From: an uncultured Gammaproteobacteria bacterium
Lineage (GTDB): Bacteria > Pseudomonadota > Gammaproteobacteria > Poriferisulfidales > GCA-002705445
Length of the DNA stretch: 40,500 nt
Assembly: GCA_913065025.1 (NCBI GenBank)
Contig: CAJYAP010000007.1
Span: 1-40,500 of the forward strand
Direction: 5' to 3'
In this document: positions 1 to 9,334 of the stretch, piece after piece
How the letters are laid out: each line of letters begins with the position of its first letter
Position numbering within the stretch: the stretch's first letter is position 1
Made by a program: the position numbers and the translations under genes
Notes under the pieces: model-generated
What the model was told of the DNA's origin: nothing
The model's database searches: none
What the model saw: the letters and a program-made list of their open reading frames with translations, nothing else

Positions 1-438
1 TCTATAGATTTTGGGGAAAAAAGAATAGGGTTTGCTATTGGAGATACTGAAAGTAACATAGCGTCACCTTTAAAAACTATTAAAAATAATGGTAATGAAA
101 GTAATTGTGCATCAATAGCTAAAATCGTTGAAGAATGGAAAATCTCTAGAATTATTATTGGTAAGCCAGAAATTTACGCGGAGCAAGCAATTAATAAGAA
201 AATTGAAAATTTTGGTAAAATACTTAAAAAAAATCTAAATCTAGATGTAATTTTTTATAATGAAGACTATTCGTCTAATTACGCCCAGGCTGAGTTGGCT
301 ACCCAAATGAAAGCTGGAAGAAAAAAAAAGATTAATAAGGAAGAAATAGATAGAATTGCCGCCGCTTTAATATTACAATCTTATTTTGAAAATGAAATAT
401 TCAAAAGAGCAGACACAGGAACTACTTCTAAAGATTGA
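1..438 (+). CDS. ruvX: Putative pre-16S rRNA nuclease / Holliday junction resolvase-like RuvX (YqgF), 5'-truncated by window edge
   Basis: Frame 1 is open from base 1: SIDFGEKRIGFAIGD...IIIGKP...YNEDYSSNYAQAEL...KEEIDRIAAALILQSYF, stop TGA at 436-438. RuvX/YqgF motifs and placement upstream of pyrR as in Pseudomonas. Confidence 0.88.
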   Translation, partial: SIDFGEKRIGFAIGDTESNIASPLKTIKNNGNESNCASIAKIVEEWKISRIIIGKPEIYAEQAINKKIENFGKILKKNLNLDVIFYNEDYSSNYAQAELATQMKAGRKKKINKEEIDRIAAALILQSYFENEIFKRADTGTTSKD

Positions 439-904
439 AAATTCTTTAAAGAATTATCTTTTAAAAAACAATATCCAAAAACCTATAATTATCGGAGTCC
501 ACACTGGAGGGGCTTGGATAGCTGATTGGTTGCAAAAAAGATTAGATTATGAAGGTAAGGCGGCAACTCTTAATATAAGTTTCTATAGAGATGATTTTAG
601 TAAAGTGGGTGTCAACCCAAGAGTTGAGCCAACAGAAATGCCGGTATCTGTAGATGATGAACATATAATACTTGTTGATGATGTTTTATTTACAGGCAGA
701 ACAACAAGAGCTGCCATAAACGAAATATTTGATTTTGGAAGACCACTTTCAGTAACTTTAGTAGTTTTGGTTGAAAGAAATGGGAATGAACTTCCTATAT
801 CTGCTGATATATGCGGAGAAAGATTGGAATTAGATAATAATAAGAACATCAAACTATTAGGCCCTGAGCCGATGATATTAGAAGTAATTGATAAAGACAA
901 TTAA
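392..904 (+). CDS. pyrR: PyrR-type bifunctional pyr regulator / uracil phosphoribosyltransferase
   Basis: PRPP-binding motif EHIILVDDVLFTGRTTRAA; IIIGVHTGGAWIADWL. Track ORF starts at 386; ATG at 392 also plausible. Followed by pyrB. Confidence 0.9.
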   Translation: MKYSKEQTQELLLKIENSLKNYLLKNNIQKPIIIGVHTGGAWIADWLQKRLDYEGKAATLNISFYRDDFSKVGVNPRVEPTEMPVSVDDEHIILVDDVLFTGRTTRAAINEIFDFGRPLSVTLVVLVERNGNELPISADICGERLELDNNKNIKLLGPEPMILEVIDKDN

Positions 905-916
905 TAGGAATGCATC

Positions 917-1900
917 GTGAGTGATTATAAAGATACTGACTTAGACCAAAATATAAAGAAAAGTGATATTGTTTCTCAAAAACATCTTCGTCATTTCTTG
1001 GATATAGAAGATCTTCCAAAATCATTAATTCTAGATATTCTTGATTTGGCAGAATCATTTGCTGGAGTTTCTGGCCAACCTGTTAAAAAAGTACCATTAT
1101 TAAGAGGTAAGACCATTGTAAATTTATTTTTTGAGGCAAGTACTAGAACAAGAACAACTTTTGAGCTTGCTGCAAAAAGACTTTCAGCTGATTTTTTAAA
1201 TATAAATATAGATTACAGTGCTACAAAAAAAGGTGAAACACTGCTAGATACTTTAAGAAATTTAGAGGCAATGCATTGTGATATGTTTATAGTTAGGCAT
1301 CCTTCGTCAGGAGCGGCAAAATTTATTTCAAAGAATGTTTCTCAGAATATTAGCATTATAAATGCAGGTGATGGAAGACATGCTCACCCTACTCAAGCAA
1401 TGTTAGATATTTTTACAATAAGAAAATATTTTCCTGATTTTAAAAAAATTAAAGTAGCAATAGTTGGAGATATACTTCATTCGAGAGTTGCTCGCTCTTT
1501 AATGCATGCTTTAAGAATTTTAGAGGTTCCTGACATAAGAGTGATTGGACCACAAACACTATTACCAAAAGGGATTGAGTATATGGGGGTAACGCCGTAT
1601 GTTGATATGGATAAGGGTATAAAAGATTGTGATGTTGTAATAATGCTGAGACTACAAAATGAAAGAATGAACTCTAGTTTCATACCAGATGAACATGAAT
1701 ATTATAATCTTTATGGTTTTTCGCCGAAGAGGCTAGACCTTATTTCAAAAAAAGGAATAGTTATGCACCCAGGCCCAGTTAACCGTGGTGTTGAAATAAG
1801 TTCGGAGGTAGCAGATGGAAATAGATCGGTAATTCTTCAGCAGGTTTCAAACGGTATTGCTGTGAGAATGGCAATTTTATCATTATCTATGCAGCCATAG
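917..1900 (+). CDS. pyrB: Aspartate carbamoyltransferase catalytic subunit
   Basis: [47 protein letters not shown]: classical ATCase motifs. Confidence 0.97.
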   Translation: MSDYKDTDLDQNIKKSDIVSQKHLRHFLDIEDLPKSLILDILDLAESFAGVSGQPVKKVPLLRGKTIVNLFFEASTRTRTTFELAAKRLSADFLNINIDYSATKKGETLLDTLRNLEAMHCDMFIVRHPSSGAAKFISKNVSQNISIINAGDGRHAHPTQAMLDIFTIRKYFPDFKKIKVAIVGDILHSRVARSLMHALRILEVPDIRVIGPQTLLPKGIEYMGVTPYVDMDKGIKDCDVVIMLRLQNERMNSSFIPDEHEYYNLYGFSPKRLDLISKKGIVMHPGPVNRGVEISSEVADGNRSVILQQVSNGIAVRMAILSLSMQP

Positions 1901-1914
1901 ATGAGGAATAGAGA

Positions 1915-3192
1915 ATGAGTGATTTAATTATAAAATCAGGAAATTTAGTTAATCCGGGTGGAGAAATATCTGGTGTGCACGATATTTATGTTAAAGATGG
2001 AAAAATAATTGGTATAGATGAAGATACTACTAAACTAAATTCGCCAACAATAATTGATGCCGAAGACCGTATTGTTTGCCCTGGATTAGTAGACTTATCT
2101 GTAAGGTTTAGAGAGCCTGGGCTTGAAAAAGAAGCTACAATTCATAGTGAATCTATAGCAGCGGTGTCCTCTGGAGTTACTACCGTATGTTATATGCCTG
2201 ACACCCAACCAATTATTGATACTCCAGCTCAGATAAAATTAGTAGAGGATATCTTTAAGGGTATAAATCTGTGTAAAGTAAAAGTTTTAGCGTCTCTTAC
2301 GAAAAATCTTGATGGCAACAGATTAAGTTCTATGATGGAACTTAAGCAAGCAGGAGCGATAGCATTAACAAACTGTTTTAACCCTATAAAAGATTCATTA
2401 GTTTTAAGAAGAGCTATGGAATATGCATCCGGCCATGAAATAACAATATTTTACCAACCACAAAATGATTGTTTAGCAAATGACGGTTGTGTACATGAAG
2501 GTAAAATTTCAAATAAATTAGGTTTGCCTGGTATACCATCAGCTGCAGAATCTGTAGCTGTAGCTGAAGCAATATTATTAAGTAAATTAACAGGAGTAAA
2601 ACTTCATTTATGTAGAATCTCGTGTCAAGAATCAATAATGCTAATTAAGAATGCACATTCTGCTGGAATAAAAGTAACTGCAGATGTTGCTATACATCAA
2701 TTATTTTTTGATGAGAACTCGATTAATAATTTTAATGGTGATTTTCATGTAATCCCACCATTTAGAGCAAACGAGGATTTGATTTCTATTCAGGATGCAA
2801 TGTTAAACGATACAATAATAGCAGTTTGTTCTGATCACCAACCGCATAACGAAGACGCTAAGCAAGCTCCATTCTCTAATACTCAACATGGAATAGCTTC
2901 AATAGAAATTTTGCTCCCATTAATGATGGATTTGGTAGACTCGAATATTATGGATATAAATATGGCAATCTCAAAAGTAACATCTAGCCCTGCTAGTATA
3001 TTGGGTATAGATGCTGGAGTAATTAGAAAAGGAAGCTCAGCAGATTTATGCATCATGAAAAAAGAAGACTGGGTTTTTGACCAAACAAAAATTCTGAGTT
3101 CCGGAAAAAATAATCCGTTTATAGGTAAAAAGTTCAGCACAAGAGTTGATAAAACAATATGTAGTGGAAAAATAGTTTACGAGAATAAATAG
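1915..3192 (+). CDS. pyrC': Dihydroorotase-like protein (PyrC'/PyrX type, probably catalytically inactive)
   Basis: Dihydroorotase fold motifs, but PGLVDLSVRFREPG replaces PGLVDLHVHFREPG; immediately downstream of pyrB. Confidence 0.88.
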   Translation: MSDLIIKSGNLVNPGGEISGVHDIYVKDGKIIGIDEDTTKLNSPTIIDAEDRIVCPGLVDLSVRFREPGLEKEATIHSESIAAVSSGVTTVCYMPDTQPIIDTPAQIKLVEDIFKGINLCKVKVLASLTKNLDGNRLSSMMELKQAGAIALTNCFNPIKDSLVLRRAMEYASGHEITIFYQPQNDCLANDGCVHEGKISNKLGLPGIPSAAESVAVAEAILLSKLTGVKLHLCRISCQESIMLIKNAHSAGIKVTADVAIHQLFFDENSINNFNGDFHVIPPFRANEDLISIQDAMLNDTIIAVCSDHQPHNEDAKQAPFSNTQHGIASIEILLPLMMDLVDSNIMDINMAISKVTSSPASILGIDAGVIRKGSSADLCIMKKEDWVFDQTKILSSGKNNPFIGKKFSTRVDKTICSGKIVYENK

Positions 3193-3233
3193 CTTGGTAA
3201 TTATTTAGTATTTAAATTTAAGGGTAAGATATC

Positions 3234-3920
3234 TTGGAAATTATAAATAAAAATATATTGGATCTTAAAAATAAGATAGTAAATGCTGAGAATAAATATA
3301 ATAGAATGAATAATAGTGTAATACTTATGGCTGTAAGTAAAACACAAAGTCTAGAAAATATTAAAAAAGCTTATGAGTCAGGACAAAGAGACTTTGGTGA
3401 AAATTATATTCAAGAGTCAATAGAAAAAATATCTCAACTTAATTATTTAGATATTACATGGCATTTTATAGGGAAAATTCAAAGTAATAAGTCAAAAATA
3501 ATTGCCGATAATTTCGACTGGGTACATAGTGTAGATAAGATTACTACCTTGAAAAAGATCAATGATCATAGGCAGATTACAAAAAAAAAATTAAATATAT
3601 GCATTCAAGTAAATATTGATTCTGAAGAGAGTAAATCAGGAATTGCTCTTAATGAAGTTGAAGAATTTATAAAAAAATGTGAAGAATTTCATTGGATTAA
3701 TATAAGAGGATTAATGGCTATACCCATGTATCAAGCAGACTATAATTTACAATATAAAACATTTATTAAAATTAAAAATGTATTTGATACCCTTGTAATG
3801 AAGGGCTATAAATTAGATACTTTATCAATTGGTATGAGTTCTGATTATAATGCGGCAATAGCAGCTGGATCTACAATAGTTAGAATTGGCACAGCAATAT
3901 TTGGTGAAAGGAAAAAATGA
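3234..3920 (+). CDS. yggS: YggS family pyridoxal-phosphate homeostasis protein
   Basis: LMAVSKTQSLENI, FGENYIQE, WHFIGKIQSNK, LSIGMSSDYNAAIAAGSTIVRIGTAIFG; TTG start; followed by proC. Confidence 0.95.
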   Translation: MEIINKNILDLKNKIVNAENKYNRMNNSVILMAVSKTQSLENIKKAYESGQRDFGENYIQESIEKISQLNYLDITWHFIGKIQSNKSKIIADNFDWVHSVDKITTLKKINDHRQITKKKLNICIQVNIDSEESKSGIALNEVEEFIKKCEEFHWINIRGLMAIPMYQADYNLQYKTFIKIKNVFDTLVMKGYKLDTLSIGMSSDYNAAIAAGSTIVRIGTAIFGERKK

Positions 3921-4708
3921 AAATAGCATTTATAGGTTTTGGGAATATGGCTAATGCATTAATTAATGGCATTATGTCTTCAGATAAAACTCTTGTATCA
4001 GACGATATATATATATTTCATAATAAGAAAAAAAATCAGTATACCAAGGAGAAATGTATTTTTTTAAATTCTGGAGAGGCATGCGATCAAATATTTGATG
4101 CTATTTTTTTATGCGTAAAACCAAAAGATATTCAGTCTGCGATAAATGAAAATAAAACTTTATTTACAGATAATCAAGTTATTGTTTCAGTCGCAGCTGG
4201 TATAACTATAAATAGCATAAAAAGTTTTATACAAAAAAACGTAAGTGTTATAAGAGCAATGCCAAATTTATGTGCAATTTTTAACGAAAGTATTACAGGA
4301 ATTTGCGCCGAACGCTCATTGAGTGAAAATAAAAAAAAATGTGTAGGAGATATTTTTAAAAGTATTGGTCATTTGAGAGAAATTGAAGAAAAAGAAATGC
4401 ACTCTTTCACAGCATTGTTTGGAAGTGGGCCAGCATATATTATGTATTTTGTTGAGGCTTTAATGCAATCTGAGAGATTCTCGAGCATAAGTGAAGATGA
4501 CAAATCTCTTTTGATTTTACATTTGTTAAGTAGCACATCAAAAATGTTGTTTATTTCTCAAGATATTAAAGAATTAAGAGAAAAAGTTTCATCAAGAGGT
4601 GGTACTACGGAAGCCGCCATAAAAACTTTAGAAGAAAATAATTTTTTTGAGATTGTTGAAAAAGCAATTCAAGAAGCAAGTAAAAAATCTTCTAATATAT
4701 CAAAATAA
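3917..4708 (+). CDS. proC: Pyrroline-5-carboxylate reductase
   Basis: IAFIGFGNMANALINGI, VIRAMPNL, FGSGPAYIMYFVEAL, SRGGTTEAAI. Confidence 0.95.
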   Translation: MKIAFIGFGNMANALINGIMSSDKTLVSDDIYIFHNKKKNQYTKEKCIFLNSGEACDQIFDAIFLCVKPKDIQSAINENKTLFTDNQVIVSVAAGITINSIKSFIQKNVSVIRAMPNLCAIFNESITGICAERSLSENKKKCVGDIFKSIGHLREIEEKEMHSFTALFGSGPAYIMYFVEALMQSERFSSISEDDKSLLILHLLSSTSKMLFISQDIKELREKVSSRGGTTEAAIKTLEENNFFEIVEKAIQEASKKSSNISK

Positions 4709-4719
4709 GGATTATTAAA

Positions 4720-5277
4720 ATGTCAAACTCATTTCCAGAATTAGGTTTTTTTATAATAGATTTAGCTTTATCTTTCTTGGTTTTAGTCTTTACTTTAAGG
4801 ATACTATTGTCAACATGTAGTGCTAATGCTCACAATCCAGTTACCCAGTCTATTATAAAAATTACTAGCCCTATAAGAGCTTTGTTTTTCTTTGTGCCAA
4901 ATTTTGGTAAATTTGAAGTTTCTAGTTTTTTAGTAATTTTTATATGTCACTTTATAAATAGCTATATTCAAATCTCAATATTGGGTAGTGAGATTATCAT
5001 TGAAAAATTGATGGTATTCTCTTTAAAAAGTTCAATATTTAGCTTATTAAATGCACTTACGATTATTTTTATTATACTAGCTATATCTAGTTGGTTTATC
5101 CAATCCCAACAATCAAATAGGAATCCTGCATTAGATATTATCTATCAGATAACCAATCCTATCTTGTCTTTAATAAAAAGAATAATCCCTACTTCTGTTG
5201 GAATTATAGATTTCTCAGTAATTATTGCTCTAGTTTTAATTCATTTTGTTCAAAATTTCTTAAATATTATTTTGTAA
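4720..5277 (+). CDS. YggT family integral membrane protein
   Basis: Two YggT-like repeats (LRILLS...NPVTQSIIKITSPI; NPALDIIYQITNPILSLIKRIIP); conserved position after proC. Confidence 0.88.
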   Translation: MSNSFPELGFFIIDLALSFLVLVFTLRILLSTCSANAHNPVTQSIIKITSPIRALFFFVPNFGKFEVSSFLVIFICHFINSYIQISILGSEIIIEKLMVFSLKSSIFSLLNALTIIFIILAISSWFIQSQQSNRNPALDIIYQITNPILSLIKRIIPTSVGIIDFSVIIALVLIHFVQNFLNIIL

Positions 5278-5317
5278 CCAAATTTGTATATTTTAATAAA
5301 TTCGTATATATTGCCTT

Positions 5318-5368
5318 AAACACCGATTTGAAGTCAGCTTGCGGGTGGGAAAATACAGCTAAAGCGAA
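5318..5368 (+). promoter_or_regulatory. SAM-II-class (metX/metA type) riboswitch aptamer candidate
   Basis: CACC-GAUUUG...GCUUGCG-GGUG-GGAAAAUACAGCUAAAGC: P1 CACC(5321-5324)/GGUG(5344-5347); possible pseudoknot GCUU(5337-5340)/AAGC(5362-5365); AGCUAAA core resembles the marine metX SAM-II RNA. Lies directly upstream of metX. Confidence 0.7.
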
Positions 5369-5428
5369 AAACAAGTAAGCACAGCCAGAATTCCCAAACC
5401 ATATTTATTAGATTTCATATCATGAGAT

Positions 5429-6571
5429 GTGGATTTAAATATGACAAATAAAATTAACGATAATTCAGTTGGTATTGTAAAATCTAAGACTGTTGAAATA
5501 AAACAGAATCTTAAGCTTGACTGTGGTAAAGATCTAAAAAATTTTTCTTTAGTTTACGAAACCTATGGTGAATTAAATAGTGAAAAAAATAATGCCATTC
5601 TAATTTGCCATGCTTTGTCAGGCGATCACCATGCTGCAGGATATTATAATATTGATGATAGAAAGCCAGGTTGGTGGGATTCATGCATTGGCCCTGGAAA
5701 GCCATTTGATACAAATAAATTCTTTATTGTATCTTTAAATAATTTAGGTGGATGCATGGGGTCTACTGGACCTAATACTATAAACAGCGAGACAGGTCTC
5801 GAGTACGGGCCTGATTTTCCTATAGTTACTGTTAATGATTGGGTGAACAGTCAAAAACTTTTAGCTGACTATTTAAATATAAATAAATGGGCTTGTGTAA
5901 TTGGAGGAAGTCTTGGTGGAATGCAGGCACTTCAATGGACAATAAGTTATCCTGACAAAATAAAAAATGCAATTGTAATTGCTTCAGCAGCAAAATTGTC
6001 AGCACAAAACATTGCATTTAACGAAGTTGCTAGACAAGCCATTATAACTGATCCAGAGTTTCATGATGGTCGTTACAATAACTATAATGTTGTTCCAAAA
6101 AGAGGTTTGAGTATAGCAAGAATGCTTGGCCATATAACATACTTATCAGATGATTCCATGAGGCAGAAGTTTGGAAGAGATTTGAGAGAGGGTAAATTAC
6201 ATTTTGGATATGATGTTGATTTTCAAGTTGAAAGTTACTTGAGATATCAAGCTCAGGCATTTGTGGAAAGATTTGATGCAAACACCTATTTATTGATGAC
6301 AAAAGCATTAGATTATTTTGATCCAGCAAAAGAATATGACGATGATTTATCTAAAGCTTTTCAGAATACTAAATCAAGATATTTGGTAGTATCATTTACA
6401 AGTGATTGGAGATTTTCTTCCTCAAAATCACATGAAATAGTAAAATCACTTGTTAAAGCTAGAAAGAATGTTTCATATTCTGAGATAGAAGCAAATCATG
6501 GGCACGATGCTTTTTTGATGCCCATACCGCAGTACTTGGAAGTTTTAAGAAATTTTATGGAAAATGTGTAA
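5429..6571 (+). CDS. metX: Homoserine O-acyltransferase (MetX)
   Basis: [51 protein letters not shown]; alpha/beta hydrolase MetX motifs. Alternative ATG start at 5441. Confidence 0.95.
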   Translation: MDLNMTNKINDNSVGIVKSKTVEIKQNLKLDCGKDLKNFSLVYETYGELNSEKNNAILICHALSGDHHAAGYYNIDDRKPGWWDSCIGPGKPFDTNKFFIVSLNNLGGCMGSTGPNTINSETGLEYGPDFPIVTVNDWVNSQKLLADYLNINKWACVIGGSLGGMQALQWTISYPDKIKNAIVIASAAKLSAQNIAFNEVARQAIITDPEFHDGRYNNYNVVPKRGLSIARMLGHITYLSDDSMRQKFGRDLREGKLHFGYDVDFQVESYLRYQAQAFVERFDANTYLLMTKALDYFDPAKEYDDDLSKAFQNTKSRYLVVSFTSDWRFSSSKSHEIVKSLVKARKNVSYSEIEANHGHDAFLMPIPQYLEVLRNFMENV

Positions 6572-7170
6572 TGGATAGAAAAGACTTTAAAATTATATCG
6601 GAATGGATAAAGAAAGATTCAACAGTACTAGATTTGGGCTGTGGAGACTCAACATTGTTAAAGTATTTGATAGTAAATAAGAATGTTTCTGGATATGGTT
6701 TTGAAAAAAATATACAAAAGGTTCAAGAATCTATAAAAAAAAATATTAATGTCATTCAAGCAGATTTTAATATTGGATTAGAAAAATATTTTAATAGTAA
6801 TTTTTTTGATTACGCAATTATGACACAAGCATTACAAGAAAATAAAAATCCAGATCATATAATATTAGAGATGTTAAGAGTTGCAAGGGAAGGAATAGTA
6901 ACTTTTCCAAATATGGGATTCTGGAGAAATAGATTCCAACTCGGATTTCTTGGCCGTATGCCCGTATCAAATGCACTGCCAAATGACTGGTACAATACCC
7001 CCAATATTCATTTATGTACATTCAGTGATTTTGAAAATCTGTGTAAAAGTTTAGAGATAACTATTATAGAAAAGAAAGTTTTGAATGATAAATATTCTTC
7101 CAATTTTCTTGCAAAACTGCTTCCTAACCTTTTTGGGGAAATTGCTTTGTATAAATTTAAGAAAGAATAA
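6571..7170 (+). CDS. metW: Methionine biosynthesis protein MetW
   Basis: VLDLGCGDSTLLKYL, FPNMGFWRNRFQLGFLGRMPVSNALPNDWYNTPNIHLCT; adjacent to metX. Confidence 0.93.
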   Translation: MDRKDFKIISEWIKKDSTVLDLGCGDSTLLKYLIVNKNVSGYGFEKNIQKVQESIKKNINVIQADFNIGLEKYFNSNFFDYAIMTQALQENKNPDHIILEMLRVAREGIVTFPNMGFWRNRFQLGFLGRMPVSNALPNDWYNTPNIHLCTFSDFENLCKSLEITIIEKKVLNDKYSSNFLAKLLPNLFGEIALYKFKKE

Positions 7171-7175
7171 TTAAA

Positions 7176-7607
7176 TTAAATTGTATCGATTTTTTCTTTT
7201 ATAAAATCTGAGTGATTTAAATATAGAAGTTCAGATATTTTCCTAATTCTATGTTCTTCATATTTATCTACTTCATTATCAGCTCTGGCTATTTTCCATG
7301 CTATATTAATAAGTTTTATTTTCTCTTTCTTTGTGTAACTCTCATTAATTAATCTAATATATTTTCTTAAACAATTTGTGTCTTTGTGTAATTTTTGAGC
7401 CTCTTCATTTAACCAAAGTGCTTTCTTCTTTGATAAATTCAAGTCCTTTTCAAAAAATCTTATCATTTTTTCAATCTCAACATCTTTTATCTCAAAGTCA
7501 GAATAACTAACTTCTATGAGAATAATAGCGCATGCCAAGCTAATATCTGACATTTTGTCATTATCATTATTATTTTTTTTAAAAAATTTCTTGAAAAAAT
7601 TTATCAT
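7176..7607 (-). CDS. TerB-like (tellurite-resistance TerB / DjlA N-terminal domain) protein
   Basis: LACAIILIEVSYSDFEIKDVEIEKMIRFF ... IAWKIARADNEVDKYEEHRIRKISELL, a TerB-fold acidic motif pattern. Confidence 0.75.
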   Translation of the reverse strand: MINFFKKFFKKNNNDNDKMSDISLACAIILIEVSYSDFEIKDVEIEKMIRFFEKDLNLSKKKALWLNEEAQKLHKDTNCLRKYIRLINESYTKKEKIKLINIAWKIARADNEVDKYEEHRIRKISELLYLNHSDFIKEKIDTI

Positions 7608-7736
7608 AGTTTATAATCTTACCCTAAATTTTACGATTAAATAAATTTTAAATCAGTTATTATATTTTATCAAATTATGTTATTCATAATTTATTTTATT
7701 GGGATATAATAAATTAAAAATTAATTTCGGTGGACT

Positions 7737-8135
7737 ATGGCAGACTATACAGAAGAAGAGTACATGTACATAACAAAGACAGTTATGGATGTTTTAGATT
7801 CTTGGAATCTTACAACAGAGCAAACTGTTCAGGTATTAGGTCTCTCCAGTCAAACAAAGAAAAGACAACTAGATAAATACAGAACTTTAAAAGCTTTTCC
7901 AAAAGATGATTTGATTATTAAAAGATTAAGCCATGTAGTTGGAATTTCTGATGCATTAAGAACAACGTTTCCAAGAAACCTAAATATGTCTGAAAAATGG
8001 ATGAAGACAGAACATAGGAGGTTTAATAACGAAACTCCTTTATCAGTTATATTAGCAGAAGGCATAAACGGACTATGTAAAGTTAGGGCAGAGTTAGATT
8101 GTACATTTGCTTGGAATGCCTCAGCACAAATTTAA
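7737..8135 (+). CDS. DUF2384 / MbcA-ParS-Xre antitoxin-like protein
   Basis: C-terminal WMKTEHRRFNNETPLSVILAEGINGLCKVRAELDCTFAW matches the DUF2384 pattern (W...P...F.G.tPL..L..G..G...V...L); N-terminal HTH-like region. Confidence 0.75.
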   Translation: MADYTEEEYMYITKTVMDVLDSWNLTTEQTVQVLGLSSQTKKRQLDKYRTLKAFPKDDLIIKRLSHVVGISDALRTTFPRNLNMSEKWMKTEHRRFNNETPLSVILAEGINGLCKVRAELDCTFAWNASAQI

Positions 8136-8143
8136 AAAATATC

Positions 8144-8653
8144 ATGCAGAAACTTTATTCTATAAAAAATTCTAAATTACATGGTAAAGGTTTATTTGCT
8201 AGCTGCAATATAAAAGCCGGTACAAATATTATTGAATATATCGGAGTAAAAATTACAAAAGCTCAATCTGACAAAATAGCTGAAACACAGTTAAAAAAAG
8301 CTCAAAAAAATAGAGAAGAGGGTCAAGTTTATATTTTTACTTTAAACGAAAAATACGATATTAATGGCAACGTTCCTTATAATAAAGCACGGTTAATGAA
8401 TCATTCATGCAATCCCAATTGTGATACAGACATAATTGACGATAAAATTTGGATAAGGTCTTTTAAAGATATAAAAAAGGGACAGGAATTAACTTATGAT
8501 TATGGTTTCTCTTTTGATTCAGATGATTTTAGAGATCATGTATGCAAGTGCGGGTCAAAAAAATGTGTTGGATTTATAGTTACTGAAACAGATTGGAAGA
8601 AACTTAGAAAGTTTTTATTAAAATTAGCTAATAATTGTACTAAAACAAATTAA
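8144..8653 (+). CDS. SET domain protein-lysine methyltransferase with post-SET cysteine motif
   Basis: SKLHGKGLFASCNIKAGTNIIEYIGVKI, RLMNHSCNPNC, GQELTYDYGF, CKCGSKKCVGFI. Track ORF starts at 8099, but the SET homology begins at ATG 8144. Confidence 0.88.
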   Translation: MQKLYSIKNSKLHGKGLFASCNIKAGTNIIEYIGVKITKAQSDKIAETQLKKAQKNREEGQVYIFTLNEKYDINGNVPYNKARLMNHSCNPNCDTDIIDDKIWIRSFKDIKKGQELTYDYGFSFDSDDFRDHVCKCGSKKCVGFIVTETDWKKLRKFLLKLANNCTKTN

Positions 8654-9305
8654 TAATATTCTCATTAAATTTATCAATACCGTCTATAGATATGTATTTT
8701 TCTATAACCTGATTTTTTTTATTTGAATCTGGAGAATTTATAGCAATAACATTTTTTATTCCATTTCTTATAGCGTATTTTAAAACATCTTGATTATCGT
8801 CAATAAAAATAGTTTTTTCTTTGTTGTAGATAACTTCTTTGTCTACATAACTCCAGAAAATATCACTTTCTTTTATGAATCCAAAATCTTGTGAAGAAAT
8901 TATTTTGTCAAAATATCCCCATAACTTTGTTTGTGTAAGTTTTACATTTAGCATTTTTCTTGGACAATTTGTAAGAAGTAGGATTTGAATATTATGTTTT
9001 TTTAATTTGAGAAGGAATTCAGTAACTCCTGGAAAAATATTTATTCTATTTTTTGTTATTATTAACTCAGCAGCGAGATCAATTTTCAATATATCACTCC
9101 AATAGTCTATACTGTACCATTCAATTGTATTTTGTTTTTCTTTATATTTCTTTTCGAATTCTTTTTTTGCAGATTTGAAAGTGATATTATTTTTTTTAGC
9201 ATATAAATACGGTATGTGCTCATGCCAAAAATAGTTATCGTATGCAAGATCTAGCAAAGTACCGTCCATATCTAAAAAAAACGTTTCTATTGAGTCCCAT
9301 TTCAT
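8640..9305 (-). CDS. HAD-superfamily hydrolase (GMP/IMP nucleotidase YrfG-like)
   Basis: FFLDMDGTLLDLAYDNYFWHEHIPYLYAKKN; LLLTNCPRKML; TIFIDDNQDVL. Confidence 0.8.
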   Translation of the reverse strand: MKWDSIETFFLDMDGTLLDLAYDNYFWHEHIPYLYAKKNNITFKSAKKEFEKKYKEKQNTIEWYSIDYWSDILKIDLAAELIITKNRINIFPGVTEFLLKLKKHNIQILLLTNCPRKMLNVKLTQTKLWGYFDKIISSQDFGFIKESDIFWSYVDKEVIYNKEKTIFIDDNQDVLKYAIRNGIKNVIAINSPDSNKKNQVIEKYISIDGIDKFNENIINLF

Positions 9306-9334
9306 CTAATCTATCTTAATAACTTTTTATTTAT

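Noticed and set aside
583-1058. Antisense ORFs opposite pyrR/pyrB (105 aa, 69 aa) and many similar 60-130 aa ORFs elsewhere (e.g. 20813-21202 +, 32927-33214 +, 37917-38312 -)
   Set aside because: They lie fully opposite well-supported genes, have low-complexity compositions and no recognisable motifs; they look like mirror ORFs.
7176-7607. TerB-like gene as evidence of a tellurite-resistance/defence (ter) island
   Set aside because: Single TerB-fold protein with no other ter genes around it; common housekeeping-type domain.
7737-8135. Complete RES-Xre type toxin-antitoxin system
   Set aside because: Only the DUF2384 antitoxin-like half is present; no RES-domain ORF upstream or downstream.
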